Shown here piece by piece: positions 1 to 9,223 of a DNA stretch of 64,000 bases (positions within the stretch are counted from its first letter, which is position 1; every line of letters begins with the position of its first letter). The DNA is from Candidatus Paceibacterota bacterium (lineage in GTDB: Bacteria > Verrucomicrobiota > Verrucomicrobiia > Limisphaerales > UBA8199). A program made the position numbers and the translations under genes. The notes beneath the pieces are model-generated. The model did no database searches, had not been told where the DNA came from, and saw nothing but the letters and a program-made list of their open reading frames with translations. The stretch lies in assembly GCA_035452965.1 (NCBI GenBank), contig DAOTCE010000002.1, forward strand, positions 59,798-123,797. The letters run 5' to 3'.

Positions 1-1
1 G

Positions 2-736
2 TCCAACGACGAGTTCGACGAGCTGGTACGCCTCTTCAACAGCTTGCTGGACAAGAACCAGGCGCTCATCCGCGCCATGCGCGAGTCGCTCGACAACGTC
101 GCCCACGACCTGCGCACGCCCTTGGCCCGCCTGCGCGGAGTGGCCGAGGACGCTTTGCAGACCGGCGCCGAACCTGGCACCGCCCGCGAAGCTCTCGCGG
201 ATTGCCTCGAGGAATCCGAGCGCGTGCTCAGCATGCTCAACACGCTAATGGACATCACCGAGGCCGAGGCCGGCATGATGAAGCTTCAGCGCGAGCGGGT
301 GGACCTCTGCCAACTTGTCCAGGAGGTCGTCGAGTTATATCAATACGTGGCGGAGGAGAAGAAGGTCGCCATCCACACCGACCTGACCGCCCCCTGCACG
401 GCCATGGTAGACCGAATTCGCATGAGGCAGGTCCTTGCCAACCTCCTGGACAACGCCATCAAATACAACTCCGCCGGCGGCAGCGTAACCATCTCCCTGC
501 GCGACGGCACTGACCAAGCGGTGGCGCTCTTCCGCGACACGGGCGCTGGCATCCCCGTCGAGGAGCAGGACAAGATCTGGACGCGCCTCTACCGCGGCGA
601 CAAGAGCCGTTCCCAGCGCGGCTTGGGCCTCGGCCTGAGCCTGGTCAAAGCCGTCGTTCAGGCCCACGGCGGCACGGTCACCGTCTCCAGCCAGGCGAAT
701 CAGGGGACCGAGTTCATTGTCAACCTGCCCAAGTAG
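2..736 (+). CDS. Sensor histidine kinase, C-terminal part (5' truncated by window edge)
   Basis: The frame is open from the first codon of the window, so the start lies upstream. The first residues (NDEFDELVRLFNSLL) look like the end of a HAMP linker. A HisKA dimerisation segment follows with phospho-acceptor motif NVAHDLRTPLARL (His codon at 104-106). The HATPase_c domain has an N box (LANLLDNAIKYNS), G1 (DTGAGIP) and G2 (GLGLGLSLVKAV). It therefore autophosphorylates at the membrane and hands phosphate to a response regulator that would lie upstream, out of view. HAMP plus this layout resembles EnvZ/CusS-class kinases; the signal sensed cannot be told. Confidence 0.93.
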   Translation, partial: SNDEFDELVRLFNSLLDKNQALIRAMRESLDNVAHDLRTPLARLRGVAEDALQTGAEPGTAREALADCLEESERVLSMLNTLMDITEAEAGMMKLQRERVDLCQLVQEVVELYQYVAEEKKVAIHTDLTAPCTAMVDRIRMRQVLANLLDNAIKYNSAGGSVTISLRDGTDQAVALFRDTGAGIPVEEQDKIWTRLYRGDKSRSQRGLGLGLSLVKAVVQAHGGTVTVSSQANQGTEFIVNLPK

Positions 737-1248
737 GTTTGTATCCTCTGGGAACCGCGCCGGGCCAAAAGCGCCAGGGGGGCGCTCTCCAAGACGCTAG
801 AGCGCTCGCCACCGATGCCCCCGGAACGGTGAGTCCCCTTAGGAATGCGCTCGTCCTAGCGCCTACTCATACAGGGCCGTGCGAGATTTTCGAACATCAT
901 GCTCGATCACTCTCAGTCGCTTCGTGGCCGTAAGCAACATACTTCTTGCACCGGTTTCTCGAGGTTTCTCGAGGTTTCTCGCAAGCACATTGCTACGGTT
1001 TTAATTGGGCCGAGCTGGCTGATCCACTCGGGCGTGCCACCCACGACATTCTCCTCTACCTTCAGGTCGGCAAGGATCGGGGGGTCCCTATTGGGAAAGC
1101 AGAAATACTTGGGCGGAGCCGCATGGAGACTTACAAGGGGCGTTTATCATCTTACTCAAGATCGGGCATGGGATTTTTGTAATGAGTCAATTATTCTCAG
1201 CGACTCTCGGGCAGAACGAGCTTGCAGCAGCACTGTATTTGGATTGGT
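737..1248. other. Gene-free stretch with a short tandem repeat
   Basis: I find no coding region with a family signature here; the small open frames are not convincing. A 10-bp unit, ggtttctcga, is repeated almost three times at 953-980. Base composition drops towards that of the AT-richer gene that follows. No clear terminator for the kinase gene was found. Confidence 0.5.
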
Positions 1249-3249
1249 ATGGTTCTCATGATTGTATTGGCATTCGTGATCATGTGTTACGGATGGGGCC
1301 GATTGGTTAGCGGAATTTGTTATCGGGACTCGCCTAATTCCCCCGCATACATGACTGCCCTGGGAATGGTTACCCTAAACCTTATTGGGGGGATTCTCAA
1401 CGGTCTTCGGTTGGCGTTTCCCGTTACCCTGATCGTGCTTTGTGCAACAGGATTTCTTCTCGCCGGTTTTTACATCTTTGGGAGACAGGCAAAGATGGGG
1501 ACAAGAAGGGTGACCGATGATCTTAAACAGGCGTTTTCCCCGCACAACTTGATCGGCACTTGTGTGCCACTGATTCTGATTCTAGTTCTCTTGGCATTAT
1601 TCGGACTCCCGTTAATGCCTACAGCAGCATTTAACTATCACGACGACTACCACGTCTATCTGGTGCGCCCGATCCGCATGTTGGCCACTGGCACCGTTGG
1701 GGACAATCCGTTCGATCTCCTAGGCCTTGATGGCCTCGGCTCACAATCGTTCTTTCAAGCATTTACTCTGGCTTGCGGGCCTGTTGATTCGGTCAATGCG
1801 TTCGATGCGGTTTTTTGCTTCGGGTTAGGTGCCTGGCTGTTGGCTGACTTCGCGCGGACACTGAGAATTCATTGGGGATTGGGTGCTCTGGCCGTCTTGA
1901 CGTATGCGTTCATCAATCCGCAGTATGTGAATATTTCTCCGCTCTATTCCGGAAGTCTGATGGTTGCCGGACTCGTCATGTCCAGCTGGCTGATGTCTGA
2001 ATCGATTCCAGTTTCGGGCGCGGAAATCGGATGGCGAAGTTTGTTGCCGATGGCACTGTTCTTGAGCGCTTTAGCCTCATTCAAGACGATCTTGGCGTTC
2101 TTTGCGGTGTTCTACTTTGTTGTCTTTTGGGTATTGTCGGCAGTGTCAGGGCTGCATTTGGGCAGAGTCTTGCGGGCCACAGCGCGAACCGGTGTCATGA
2201 TTCTGTTGGCGGTATCACCCTGGTTGCTGGTATCAGTTCCGGTTCTTATTAAGGCACGGCGGTTAGGCGATGCCTGTCCGGCGAACGCGGATCTGACCGG
2301 CGAATTCCCCTCTCTATCCGCGCACGACATAAAGGGACTTTTCACTTTCGACGATATGTACTATGGGGGAAACCAGTGGCATTATAACCTCATTATCCTC
2401 GTCATGGCCCTTGCGGCGGCGCTTGCCTGCGTTGTGATTCTCCGACGCCAGGCCAAGTTTAATCCAATCGGATGGGCATGTCTGGGAGCAGTCTCCATGG
2501 CAACAGTGCCTGTCTACTTTCTGAACGCCCATCTCTTCGATGTCAAGACTGCACTGAGGTACGCCTGTCCGATCCTAATTGGTGCTTTTCCGGTTGGAAT
2601 GTTGCTGGCTACACGAGTTTCCAAAGACTTCTGCGATGCCGCTTCCGGCATTAGAGAACGAACTTCCGGCTTGAATGTGCCAACGTTAGCTCTGGTAAGC
2701 TTGCAGTTGGTTGTTCTCTTCGTGTTTCTGGTGCCTTGCGTTGCCCGCCTCAATCGGGCGAGCCAGTTCCACACCATTCTCTCATTCGACTTCGATCCAA
2801 ATTACCTCGATTATAACCGGCGTGCATTGAGCCAGGAAGAGGAGGACCGGATCCGTATGATTCAGGGAAAGATGGATTGTGGAAGAACGATCTTGGCGTG
2901 GATTGCACTGCCCATGCACTTGGATTTTACTCGGAACAGGATCCTCACAACCACCGAAGGAGGAATTGTTAACCCGTGGCTGAAATTTCCCGTCGGGGTT
3001 GATGAGAATAGCCTTCGCAAATATCTGCAGTCTTGGGGGATTCGTTATGTCCTGTTGGAAGTTGAAGGATACGGCGTGAAAACGGCACGCTTTTTTGAAC
3101 CAACTTTGTCTTCGCCATTCCCATTGTACCGGAAAATGGCGAAATATAATACCTACCTGCGTCAAGCCCTTTTATCTCTTTCGGAGAAGTGTACAATTGT
3201 CCATCAAGATAGTAACTTTGTTGTCTTTGACATCGGTCCCGCAACTTGA
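1249..3249 (+). CDS. Large multi-spanning membrane protein, LIC_10190-like (function unknown)
   Basis: The product is about 666 residues, with many hydrophobic stretches alternating with short loops and a soluble C-terminal region of about 140 residues. ATG 1249 is preferred; a TTG at 1222 is in frame. No good Shine-Dalgarno is visible for either. The best motif is an acidic loop, NYHDDYHVYLVRPIRML, after the third or fourth membrane segment. It recalls LIC_10190-type membrane proteins and the catalytic-loop position of GT-C glycosyltransferases, which is a weak inference. Codon usage is clearly more AT-rich at third positions than in neighbours, suggesting transfer or a surface-polymer island fragment. 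Confidence 0.7.
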   Translation: MVLMIVLAFVIMCYGWGRLVSGICYRDSPNSPAYMTALGMVTLNLIGGILNGLRLAFPVTLIVLCATGFLLAGFYIFGRQAKMGTRRVTDDLKQAFSPHNLIGTCVPLILILVLLALFGLPLMPTAAFNYHDDYHVYLVRPIRMLATGTVGDNPFDLLGLDGLGSQSFFQAFTLACGPVDSVNAFDAVFCFGLGAWLLADFARTLRIHWGLGALAVLTYAFINPQYVNISPLYSGSLMVAGLVMSSWLMSESIPVSGAEIGWRSLLPMALFLSALASFKTILAFFAVFYFVVFWVLSAVSGLHLGRVLRATARTGVMILLAVSPWLLVSVPVLIKARRLGDACPANADLTGEFPSLSAHDIKGLFTFDDMYYGGNQWHYNLIILVMALAAALACVVILRRQAKFNPIGWACLGAVSMATVPVYFLNAHLFDVKTALRYACPILIGAFPVGMLLATRVSKDFCDAASGIRERTSGLNVPTLALVSLQLVVLFVFLVPCVARLNRASQFHTILSFDFDPNYLDYNRRALSQEEEDRIRMIQGKMDCGRTILAWIALPMHLDFTRNRILTTTEGGIVNPWLKFPVGVDENSLRKYLQSWGIRYVLLEVEGYGVKTARFFEPTLSSPFPLYRKMAKYNTYLRQALLSLSEKCTIVHQDSNFVVFDIGPAT

Positions 3250-3384
3250 CCAAGCGCCGATTAGAAACAAAGAGCGTTGCCCCGGCACATAGAGGGTGTT
3301 CGATTCCCGGTTGAAGTTTGGGCGCTTCCACGGGGCGACTTTTTCCGCAGAGGGAGGATCGCGGTGTCCCCACTGCCGTCGAAC

Positions 3385-3401
3385 CGCCCGCTAGGCGGGC
3401 G
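3385..3401. terminator. Hairpin around the stop codon of the pseudouridine synthase gene
   Basis: Seven-base arms cgcccgc and gcgggcg enclose the three-base loop tag, and the stop codon lies inside the hairpin. No T-run follows on either strand, so it may only stabilise the mRNA end rather than terminate. Confidence 0.25.
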
Positions 3402-4191
3402 CATAGCGCCGCAAGTACTTAACCGCCACGGTCAGGTCTTTCGGCCAGGGGGCGGTTATTGTCAGCGGCTCACCGGTGACGGGATGCGGTAGGGCGAGGC
3501 TTTCGGCCTGGACAGCCGAGCGTGACATTAGCGGGCGCTCGGTTTGATCCGGCTTTAGGCGATAGTTCCGCTTCAACCGCGAGAGCAGCAGCGGCCGGCC
3601 GCCATACAACGCGTCGCCCACAACCGGCAGCCGAAGATCGCGCAGGTGGACTCGAATCTGGTGCAGCCGGTCGGTCAACGGCTCGCACTGCAGGAGAGCG
3701 AAACCGGAGAATCTCTCCCGGACGACAAAGGTCGTTATGGCGCGTTTGCCGCGCCTGGGGTCGGCGCGCATCGTGCCGGGCCGTGTCGGGTGGGGGGCCA
3801 ACCTGGCTTCGGCCTGGAACCGTGCCTCCGCCGAATCGCCCTGTACGAGTGCCACATACACGCGGGCGGGTTTCTCCGCGCTAAACAGGTTACCCAGAGT
3901 TACCAGCACCGGTTTGCTCTTGGCCAGCAGCAGCACACCACTCGTTTCGGCATCCATCCGGTGCGCCGGCAGCAGGAAAGCGCGTCCGGCGGCTACAGCC
4001 CAGGGCGCGCCGCGCTTGATGCCCGCGTGCAGCAGCGCCACCAAGCTGGGCCGATCCGGGTCAACACAGTCAGGCGCGGCCGGTAATCCGGTCGGCTTGT
4101 CCAGCGCCAGCAAGTGCGCGTCTTCGTAGAGAATTGGGATCTCCCAAAACTCGCGCGTCGTGGGCGAAGAGAGTTTAATGGCGGCACTCAT
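3391..4191 (-). CDS. RluA-family RNA pseudouridine synthase
   Basis: The product is 266 residues. It isomerises specific uridines to pseudouridine in rRNA or tRNA. The family signature HRMDAETSG at residues 77-85 holds the catalytic aspartate (D80). The C-terminal RLHQIRVHL and VVGDALYGG blocks are also typical of RluA/RluC/RluD enzymes. There is no N-terminal S4 domain, so it is closer to the short RluA/TruC type than to RluC/RluD. Target uridines cannot be predicted. The gene is separated by about 80 bp from the chaperone gene on the same strand. Confidence 0.93.
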   Translation of the reverse strand: MSAAIKLSSPTTREFWEIPILYEDAHLLALDKPTGLPAAPDCVDPDRPSLVALLHAGIKRGAPWAVAAGRAFLLPAHRMDAETSGVLLLAKSKPVLVTLGNLFSAEKPARVYVALVQGDSAEARFQAEARLAPHPTRPGTMRADPRRGKRAITTFVVRERFSGFALLQCEPLTDRLHQIRVHLRDLRLPVVGDALYGGRPLLLSRLKRNYRLKPDQTERPLMSRSAVQAESLALPHPVTGEPLTITAPWPKDLTVAVKYLRRYAPA

Positions 4192-4274
4192 GCGGGACTG
4201 GGCTGCCTGAATGATGAATCCGCTGTCTGGAATCCAAGCCGGCAGCAGACCGACGCTTTGGGTTGTCCCCAGGC

Positions 4275-5966
4275 TTACGATTTTTTGGCGCTTGGCGGCG
4301 CCGGGGTCATGGTTGGCGGCTCCTGGCGAGCCAGCGGCGTGTCGCGCAGGCCCTTCTCCGCCTCGCGGCGGAACCAGTCATTGAAGGCCTCATTTTGCCG
4401 TCGCTGGCGGACGACGCCGACAAAATCAGGCAGGTTCGCGGTGATCTTAGCCTCGTCCAGCGGCAATTTGGATTTCACGTAAAGGATGACGCCGCCGTCG
4501 GGCGTCATCTGGAAATCGCTGACCTTGCCCGGAGAAGTGGAGAAGGCGATATGCTTGAATTGATTCAGATTGAGGTGTCTCTCCACCTCGGGCAACAGCC
4601 GCGTGCTGAGCGAGAAGGGGGGCAGGTCCGTCAACTTCAGCTTGGCGGCTGCGGCGATCGCGGCGGGCGTCTTGCCCTGCGCCAGCCCGTTGGTCAGGGT
4701 CTGGTAGAAGTCCGCACCCGCCTGGCGCGCCAGGATCAGCGCCTGGCTGTAGCGGTACTCGCTGACCACCTGCGGTCGGATCTGTTCCAGGGGCGGAACT
4801 TCGCTCGGGATCTTCTTGTTCAACGCAATCACATACACGGCGTCGGAGCCCTGGATCGGCCCGGCGAATGGGTCATCCGGCGTGCGGGCGAACGCCTTTT
4901 GAGCGAAGTCGAGCGCCACTCCCAAGTCGGCCGGCGGATTTTCGCGGTCAAACGGCTCGGTGAGCCCGACAGCCAGACCGTTCTCTTTGGCCATTTTGGA
5001 CAGGTCTTCCGCTCGCAGCGGGTCCAGGTTGAAAAGTGGATTGGCGAAATCCGCTGCTTTTCGCCGGGCGGCTTGCGCCTCGGCTTGCTTTCGGTTGGCG
5101 TCGCGAATCTTGCGCTTCGCCTCATCCAGGGATTGCGCCTCGACCTCGCGCAGGAAGTTGGTCCCGCCATCCCGGTACGCCGCCTCGATTTGCAGGTCCA
5201 GGTTGGTCATCCGGGCCAGCTCCGCGTTGGCCTCCGCCAGGAAATTGGTCAGCTCGAATTTGACGTAATTTACCTGCACGCGCTCGGGCAGGCGATACGT
5301 CGCCAGCCGATTGGAATAAAACTGCGTTACCGCGTCAGGCAGCACCGTCACGCTGGCGAGGTAGTTGGAGGCGGAGAAGAACACGGCGGCGGCGGCCAGC
5401 TCCTCATTCTCGCGCTTGAACAGCTCGCGCGCCTCCTGCGGCGTGACCAGCTTGCCGCTCAAGCCCAACGTGGAGACCAACTCCTGCACGCCCACGTAAT
5501 GACGCACGAAGCGTTCGAAATCCTCCAGCTTAAAGCCGTTGCTCGGCAGCACCTGTTGCAGAAAAGCCTCGCGCGAGGGAATCACCTTGGCCCGCTGGAG
5601 GGCGGCGATCATCCCTTGACCCACTTGGCCGGCCATGTCGCTGCTGACCTGAATGCCGAATTGCTCCAGCTTCTGGATCATCAGCATCCACTGATAAATG
5701 TCCCGTTCGAGCTGGCCGCCCCGCTTGGCCTCGTCGTCCGGCCAGCGGCCGGTCAGGCAGAAGGAGCGCAAGAAGACTTCGCTCCGGGCTTTGATGAAAT
5801 CTTCCTGGCTGATGCGCTCGCCGTTGATCGAGCCAAAGTTGGCGCGGCCCCCGCCCCGGTCGTTCAGGTTCGAGTAGGGCGAGAAGAAGATGACGAAGCT
5901 GATAATGGTAAGCGTAATGATGACTATCCAGAGCCATTTCTGATGCTTGCGAATCGTCCCAAACAT
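4275..5966 (-). CDS. Membrane-anchored SurA/PpiD-like peptidyl-prolyl isomerase or chaperone
   Basis: The product is 563 residues. A short cytoplasmic N-terminus (MFGTIRKHQKWLW) precedes one membrane helix at about residues 13-30, the topology of PpiD. The periplasmic part begins with a SurA_N-like segment (NGERISQEDFIKARSEV) and includes a parvulin-like region around residues 330-420 (PFAGPIQGSDAVYVIALNKK). The likely role is folding of proteins as they leave the Sec translocon. The parvulin active-site pattern is not clear to me, so it may be a chaperone without isomerase activity. An open frame of about 600 codons on the opposite strand is a GC-driven shadow. Confidence 0.85.
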   Translation of the reverse strand: MFGTIRKHQKWLWIVIITLTIISFVIFFSPYSNLNDRGGGRANFGSINGERISQEDFIKARSEVFLRSFCLTGRWPDDEAKRGGQLERDIYQWMLMIQKLEQFGIQVSSDMAGQVGQGMIAALQRAKVIPSREAFLQQVLPSNGFKLEDFERFVRHYVGVQELVSTLGLSGKLVTPQEARELFKRENEELAAAAVFFSASNYLASVTVLPDAVTQFYSNRLATYRLPERVQVNYVKFELTNFLAEANAELARMTNLDLQIEAAYRDGGTNFLREVEAQSLDEAKRKIRDANRKQAEAQAARRKAADFANPLFNLDPLRAEDLSKMAKENGLAVGLTEPFDRENPPADLGVALDFAQKAFARTPDDPFAGPIQGSDAVYVIALNKKIPSEVPPLEQIRPQVVSEYRYSQALILARQAGADFYQTLTNGLAQGKTPAAIAAAAKLKLTDLPPFSLSTRLLPEVERHLNLNQFKHIAFSTSPGKVSDFQMTPDGGVILYVKSKLPLDEAKITANLPDFVGVVRQRRQNEAFNDWFRREAEKGLRDTPLARQEPPTMTPAPPSAKKS

Positions 5967-6085
5967 AATTCTATGTGCGTTAAGAAACGCGCACCCTACC
6001 CGGCTTGGCGCCGGGGGGTCAAACGCAAAATCCAGCCCAAAAACCGCCTTTACATGTTTCCCTGGCTCTGCCAGCCTGCGGCGTT

Positions 6086-6460
6086 ATGTTAAATAAATCT
6101 CTGCCGCTAATGCTCTTGCCGCTGTTGTTGGCCGGTTGCGCCACCCAGCTCACCAATCTCACGCCCCAGCAGCAGTTTCGCAACGACAACAATCTCTACC
6201 CGGTCGAGGTCTCCTTCAACAGCCGCAAGCAGACCATCCGCTGGCAAAGTACCAAAGCCCAAGTCCTGGTCGGCAGGGAGTCCTACGACATGCGGCCCAC
6301 CCTGCTCATGACCAACCGTTGGGAAGGGCTGATCCCTGTGCCGCCGGGAGCCCAGAGTGTCGAATACCAGTATAAACTCGATTATCAGTATAACCGCATG
6401 GGCAAGCCCGGCAACGACAGCGCCCTCTCCCGCAAGTATACACTGCAGATTCTGGACTAG
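6086..6460 (+). CDS. Small putative lipoprotein
   Basis: ATG 6086 gives 124 residues with a classic lipoprotein signal: MLNKSLPLMLLPLLLAGC, with C18 as the lipidation site. The mature part is beta-rich (VEVSFNSRKQTIRW, then a tyrosine-rich end with VEYQYKLDYQYN). A longer frame reading in from 6005 lacks this signal at its start, which decides the start. I do not recognise the family; it is likely attached to the periplasmic face of a membrane. Confidence 0.75.
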   Translation: MLNKSLPLMLLPLLLAGCATQLTNLTPQQQFRNDNNLYPVEVSFNSRKQTIRWQSTKAQVLVGRESYDMRPTLLMTNRWEGLIPVPPGAQSVEYQYKLDYQYNRMGKPGNDSALSRKYTLQILD

Positions 6461-7010
6461 CTCGGAGGCATCCGGAGCTCAAAGTTCCTCCGCTGCGCAA
6501 GACACACAACTCCACGTAAGTTAGGCGGCGCGCTGGGCCAGTCGCTCACCGATGCCACAGCCATGGTGGAGTGTCTCTGGATTCTTCGCGGATTCCCGGA
6601 AAACCTCGCTGGCGATTCGTCGTCTGGCATTCCCCTGCTTACCTCCAGCACCCCCGCCAAACGGGTGACAGCGCCGTTCCATTGGTCCCACGCGCTGGCG
6701 TTGGCTTGCGGATGGCTTGATAGTGCGGCGCTGCCCCGGTGTGTATCCCATGGGGAGCGCTCCCCATGGGATACACACCGGGGCAGCGCCGTGCCGTCAC
6801 CGTAAACTCAAGCCAGAGGTGCCATGGTCAGAGGGGGCTGGAAAAGGCAGGCAGGCAGCATTACTGTCCAAAATATGGACAGTCTGCGGGTTAGTGATTG
6901 GGGGTCCATCCAGTTCTGGCTGAGCTGTCCCGGCTGTGCTGATCACCGTCACCGTTGACACTTCTCGGAAATCCGTGATGAACCGTTGGTTTCGGCGGCG
7001 TTGTTGATGT
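6461..7010. other. Long convergent intergenic region
   Basis: About 550 bp between two genes that point towards each other. It has no supported coding region. It contains the perfect 66-bp palindrome listed separately and an operator-like inverted repeat at 6863-6883 (actgtcca aaata tggacagt). Confidence 0.6.
6726..6803. repeat. Dispersed palindromic element, copy 1 (66-bp perfect inverted repeat plus GTCACCGT box)
   Basis: Positions 6726-6791 read identically on both strands, with 33-base arms. The core is ggtgtgTAtcccatgggg, loop agcgct, then ccccatgggaTAcacacc. GTCACCGT follows 17 bases beyond the core (6796-6803). A second copy near 21.7 kb has the same core with GT/AC in place of TA/TA. 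It sits between convergent genes. No T-run follows. Confidence 0.9.
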
Positions 7011-8780
7011 TTAGGGCTTGTGCCTGCTCTTTGCGCCGGCGGGGGATATGTTGGTGGGGAGAGTCGCCCTTGGCGCTGAGCGGTTGCCCTTGATGAGTTC
7101 GCTAACGGCCTCCTTCCATTTTCCCTGCCGGGCGAGGGCTTCGCCGAGTAGCAACTGAAGCGGAGGGCTGTTCGGTCTGAGCAGGGCCAGCTTCCGCAAA
7201 TAGGCCACCAACTGCTCCTTTTCGGCCGGCGTCTGCGCAACATCAATCCAGTCCCTTGCGAGGCTGAGGTGGAGGTCAACATAAAGCGGAATGGTCTCAT
7301 AGGCCCGACGGTAGATCTTGTTCTGCAGGGCGACGTCCAGGGCGCGGCAGTAGAGGGGTTCGGTGCTTTTCCAGAGCGCCAATTGGTTGGACGTGAGGAC
7401 CGCGCAGGCCGAAACGAGTGCGGCGGCAGCGGCGGCTACGGGCGCTTTGAGCCAGCCCCAGGTTCTTGCCAGATCGCCCAGGCTCCAGGCTAGAATGATG
7501 AAAGGCCCGATGAGCGGGAGGTAGCTGTAACGGTCGGCCCACGATTGCTGGCCGACCTGCACCAAACCTATCGTCGGCACTAGCATGCCGAGAAACCAGA
7601 GCCAGCCGACCAGCCAGTAGCGCCGGCGGCGCCCCAGCCAAAGCGCGCCGAGGGAAATGACCGTCAGGAGTCCCGCAGCGGCAACCACCATACCTATGGG
7701 CCACCTGCCGGGGTGGGGATAGAGAAACGCCAGTTGGTCCGGCCAGAACATCTTTTGGAGATAGCGGCAATAGGCGATGAGCGCGTTGCCGAGGCGCCAC
7801 AGGAAGGGCAACTGGCCAGAAGCCGCTACGGCCCCTTCGGCCTTCTGAGCCCAGAGAGTGATCAGGCTTTGCGCGATGGCCAAGAGGAAGAAAGGCATCT
7901 TTTCCAGCAGCAGGCCAAACCAGGGCTGCGCGCGGGGAAGCTCAAGCCCTGCCGGAGAAGGACTCCGATTCAGGAAGCGCAAGCGCGGAGTGCGTTGCAA
8001 GGGCCAGAAGTCGAGCAGGAGCAGGACAAAGGGCACGGTGACCAGCATGGGTTTGGAGAGCAGGCCGAGGGCGAAGCAGCAGAGCGCGAGCAGATAGAGG
8101 ATACAGGATGGGCGCAGGGCGGGTGATGCCTGTTCCGTGCCGGTGGATGCAACTCCCTGATCTCTCACTGAGCCGGCAGGGCTTCGGAGTTCGGCGTAAC
8201 GAGCGTAAGCCAGCAGGGTGAGCATGAAGAACAAGGCGCTGAGGACATCTTTGCGTTCGGAAATCCAGGCGACGGATTCGACATGCAGCGGGTGCAACGC
8301 AAACAAGCCGGCGACCAGCGCGCTGCGCCAAATGGCGCCGGTCAGGCGCCGCAAGGCAAGGAAGAGCAGCGTCGCGTTGGCCGCATGCAGAAGCGCATTG
8401 ACGAGATGAAAGCGGCCGGCACTTAAGCCGAGCAACTGGCAGTCCAGCATGTGGGAGAGCCAGGTGAGGGGATGCCAGTTGCCCGCGTGGGTGGCGCGGA
8501 ACGCCCACGCGAGCCCCTCGAAGGTCAGGCCGGCTTTAACGTGCGGATTGTCGAGGATGTAGTGTGGGTCGTCGAAGCGAAAGAACTCGAAAGTCCGCGC
8601 GGGGAGGAACACCCAGAATGTGCCAAGGAACAGGCCCAGGGTGATCCACCATGCCGGGTGGGAAAAGAAAGCCCGACGGCGGGCGGACGGGGTTGCGCTC
8701 GGGGGGACTTTCGCTTTGTCGCCGGGGAAGTTGCGTTGCGCGGGCAATGTGCTGGCGGGCTTGTTTCGTCGTCGCTTCAT
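7011..8780 (-). CDS. TMTC-like multi-membrane protein with a short C-terminal TPR region
   Basis: ATG 8780 (MKRRRNKPAS) gives 589 residues; an in-frame upstream start adds 12 unlikely ones. A hydrophobic core of roughly ten membrane segments carries blocks typical of bacterial TMTC/O-mannosyltransferase-like proteins: FEFFRFDDPHYILDNPHV, NWHPLTWLSHMLDCQLLG and HPLHVESVAWISERKDVLS. The acidic FDD loop is in the position of a GT-C catalytic loop. A TPR-like stretch closes the protein (LQLLLGEALARQGKWKEAVSEL), but it is much shorter than usual in this family. The inferred role is transfer of sugar from a lipid carrier at the membrane. Confidence 0.82.
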   Translation of the reverse strand: MKRRRNKPASTLPAQRNFPGDKAKVPPSATPSARRRAFFSHPAWWITLGLFLGTFWVFLPARTFEFFRFDDPHYILDNPHVKAGLTFEGLAWAFRATHAGNWHPLTWLSHMLDCQLLGLSAGRFHLVNALLHAANATLLFLALRRLTGAIWRSALVAGLFALHPLHVESVAWISERKDVLSALFFMLTLLAYARYAELRSPAGSVRDQGVASTGTEQASPALRPSCILYLLALCCFALGLLSKPMLVTVPFVLLLLDFWPLQRTPRLRFLNRSPSPAGLELPRAQPWFGLLLEKMPFFLLAIAQSLITLWAQKAEGAVAASGQLPFLWRLGNALIAYCRYLQKMFWPDQLAFLYPHPGRWPIGMVVAAAGLLTVISLGALWLGRRRRYWLVGWLWFLGMLVPTIGLVQVGQQSWADRYSYLPLIGPFIILAWSLGDLARTWGWLKAPVAAAAAALVSACAVLTSNQLALWKSTEPLYCRALDVALQNKIYRRAYETIPLYVDLHLSLARDWIDVAQTPAEKEQLVAYLRKLALLRPNSPPLQLLLGEALARQGKWKEAVSELIKGNRSAPRATLPTNISPAGAKSRHKP

Positions 8781-9029
8781 CGGCTTCGCGGGAAGCAGAA
8801 CATATTCAAGCCGCAATCCGGTGCAAATGCAACGGCGGATTCGGTGGTGGCTGGAACCGGGGACATGGCTGAGTCGAGTGCCCGGATTGGTCCTGCGGCC
8901 CTCTTGGCGGCACGCTTTCCGTTCGGGTTGGATGCCTCCATGGGGGGCTGCTGCGCGCGGACGCCGATTTCATGTAACTTTCTCGCGGCTCGCGACTCGG
9001 TATGAAGCGTATTGAAGACAAGACATAGT

Positions 9030-9197
9030 ATGATTCTGCGCATCGTTATCGGAGTGGTCGTGGGGGGCGGACTGGGTTTCGCCTTCTACAAGTTCGTTGG
9101 CTGCTCGACCGGCACTTGTCCGTTGACGAGCAATCCGGTCATGAGCACCCTGTACGGCAGTGTGGTCGGAGCGCTGGTCGCCAGCAGTATTCACTGA
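9030..9197 (+). CDS. DUF6132 family small membrane protein
   Basis: A 55-residue protein with a glycine-rich membrane helix (IGVVVGGGLGFAFYKFVGC), a conserved CSTGTCPLTSNP stretch with two cysteines, and a second short helix (YGSVVGALVASSIH). This is the DUF6132 pattern. Start 9030 is preferred to an in-frame TTG at 9012. It leads the efflux operon. The paired cysteines could bind metal or respond to redox state, which is inference. Confidence 0.8.
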   Translation: MILRIVIGVVVGGGLGFAFYKFVGCSTGTCPLTSNPVMSTLYGSVVGALVASSIH

Positions 9198-9223
9198 TCC
9201 AGGACAACGCGACTCATCTCTGA

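Noticed and set aside
739..1182. Short open frames between the kinase and the membrane protein
   Set aside because: No ribosome sites or family features; they include the 10-bp repeat and look like chance frames.
4263..6092. Very long open frame (about 600 codons) on the plus strand
   Set aside because: It is exactly antisense to the SurA/PpiD-like gene, has no family blocks, is rich in Arg/Gln/His as expected from the opposite strand of a high-GC gene, and lacks a ribosome site.
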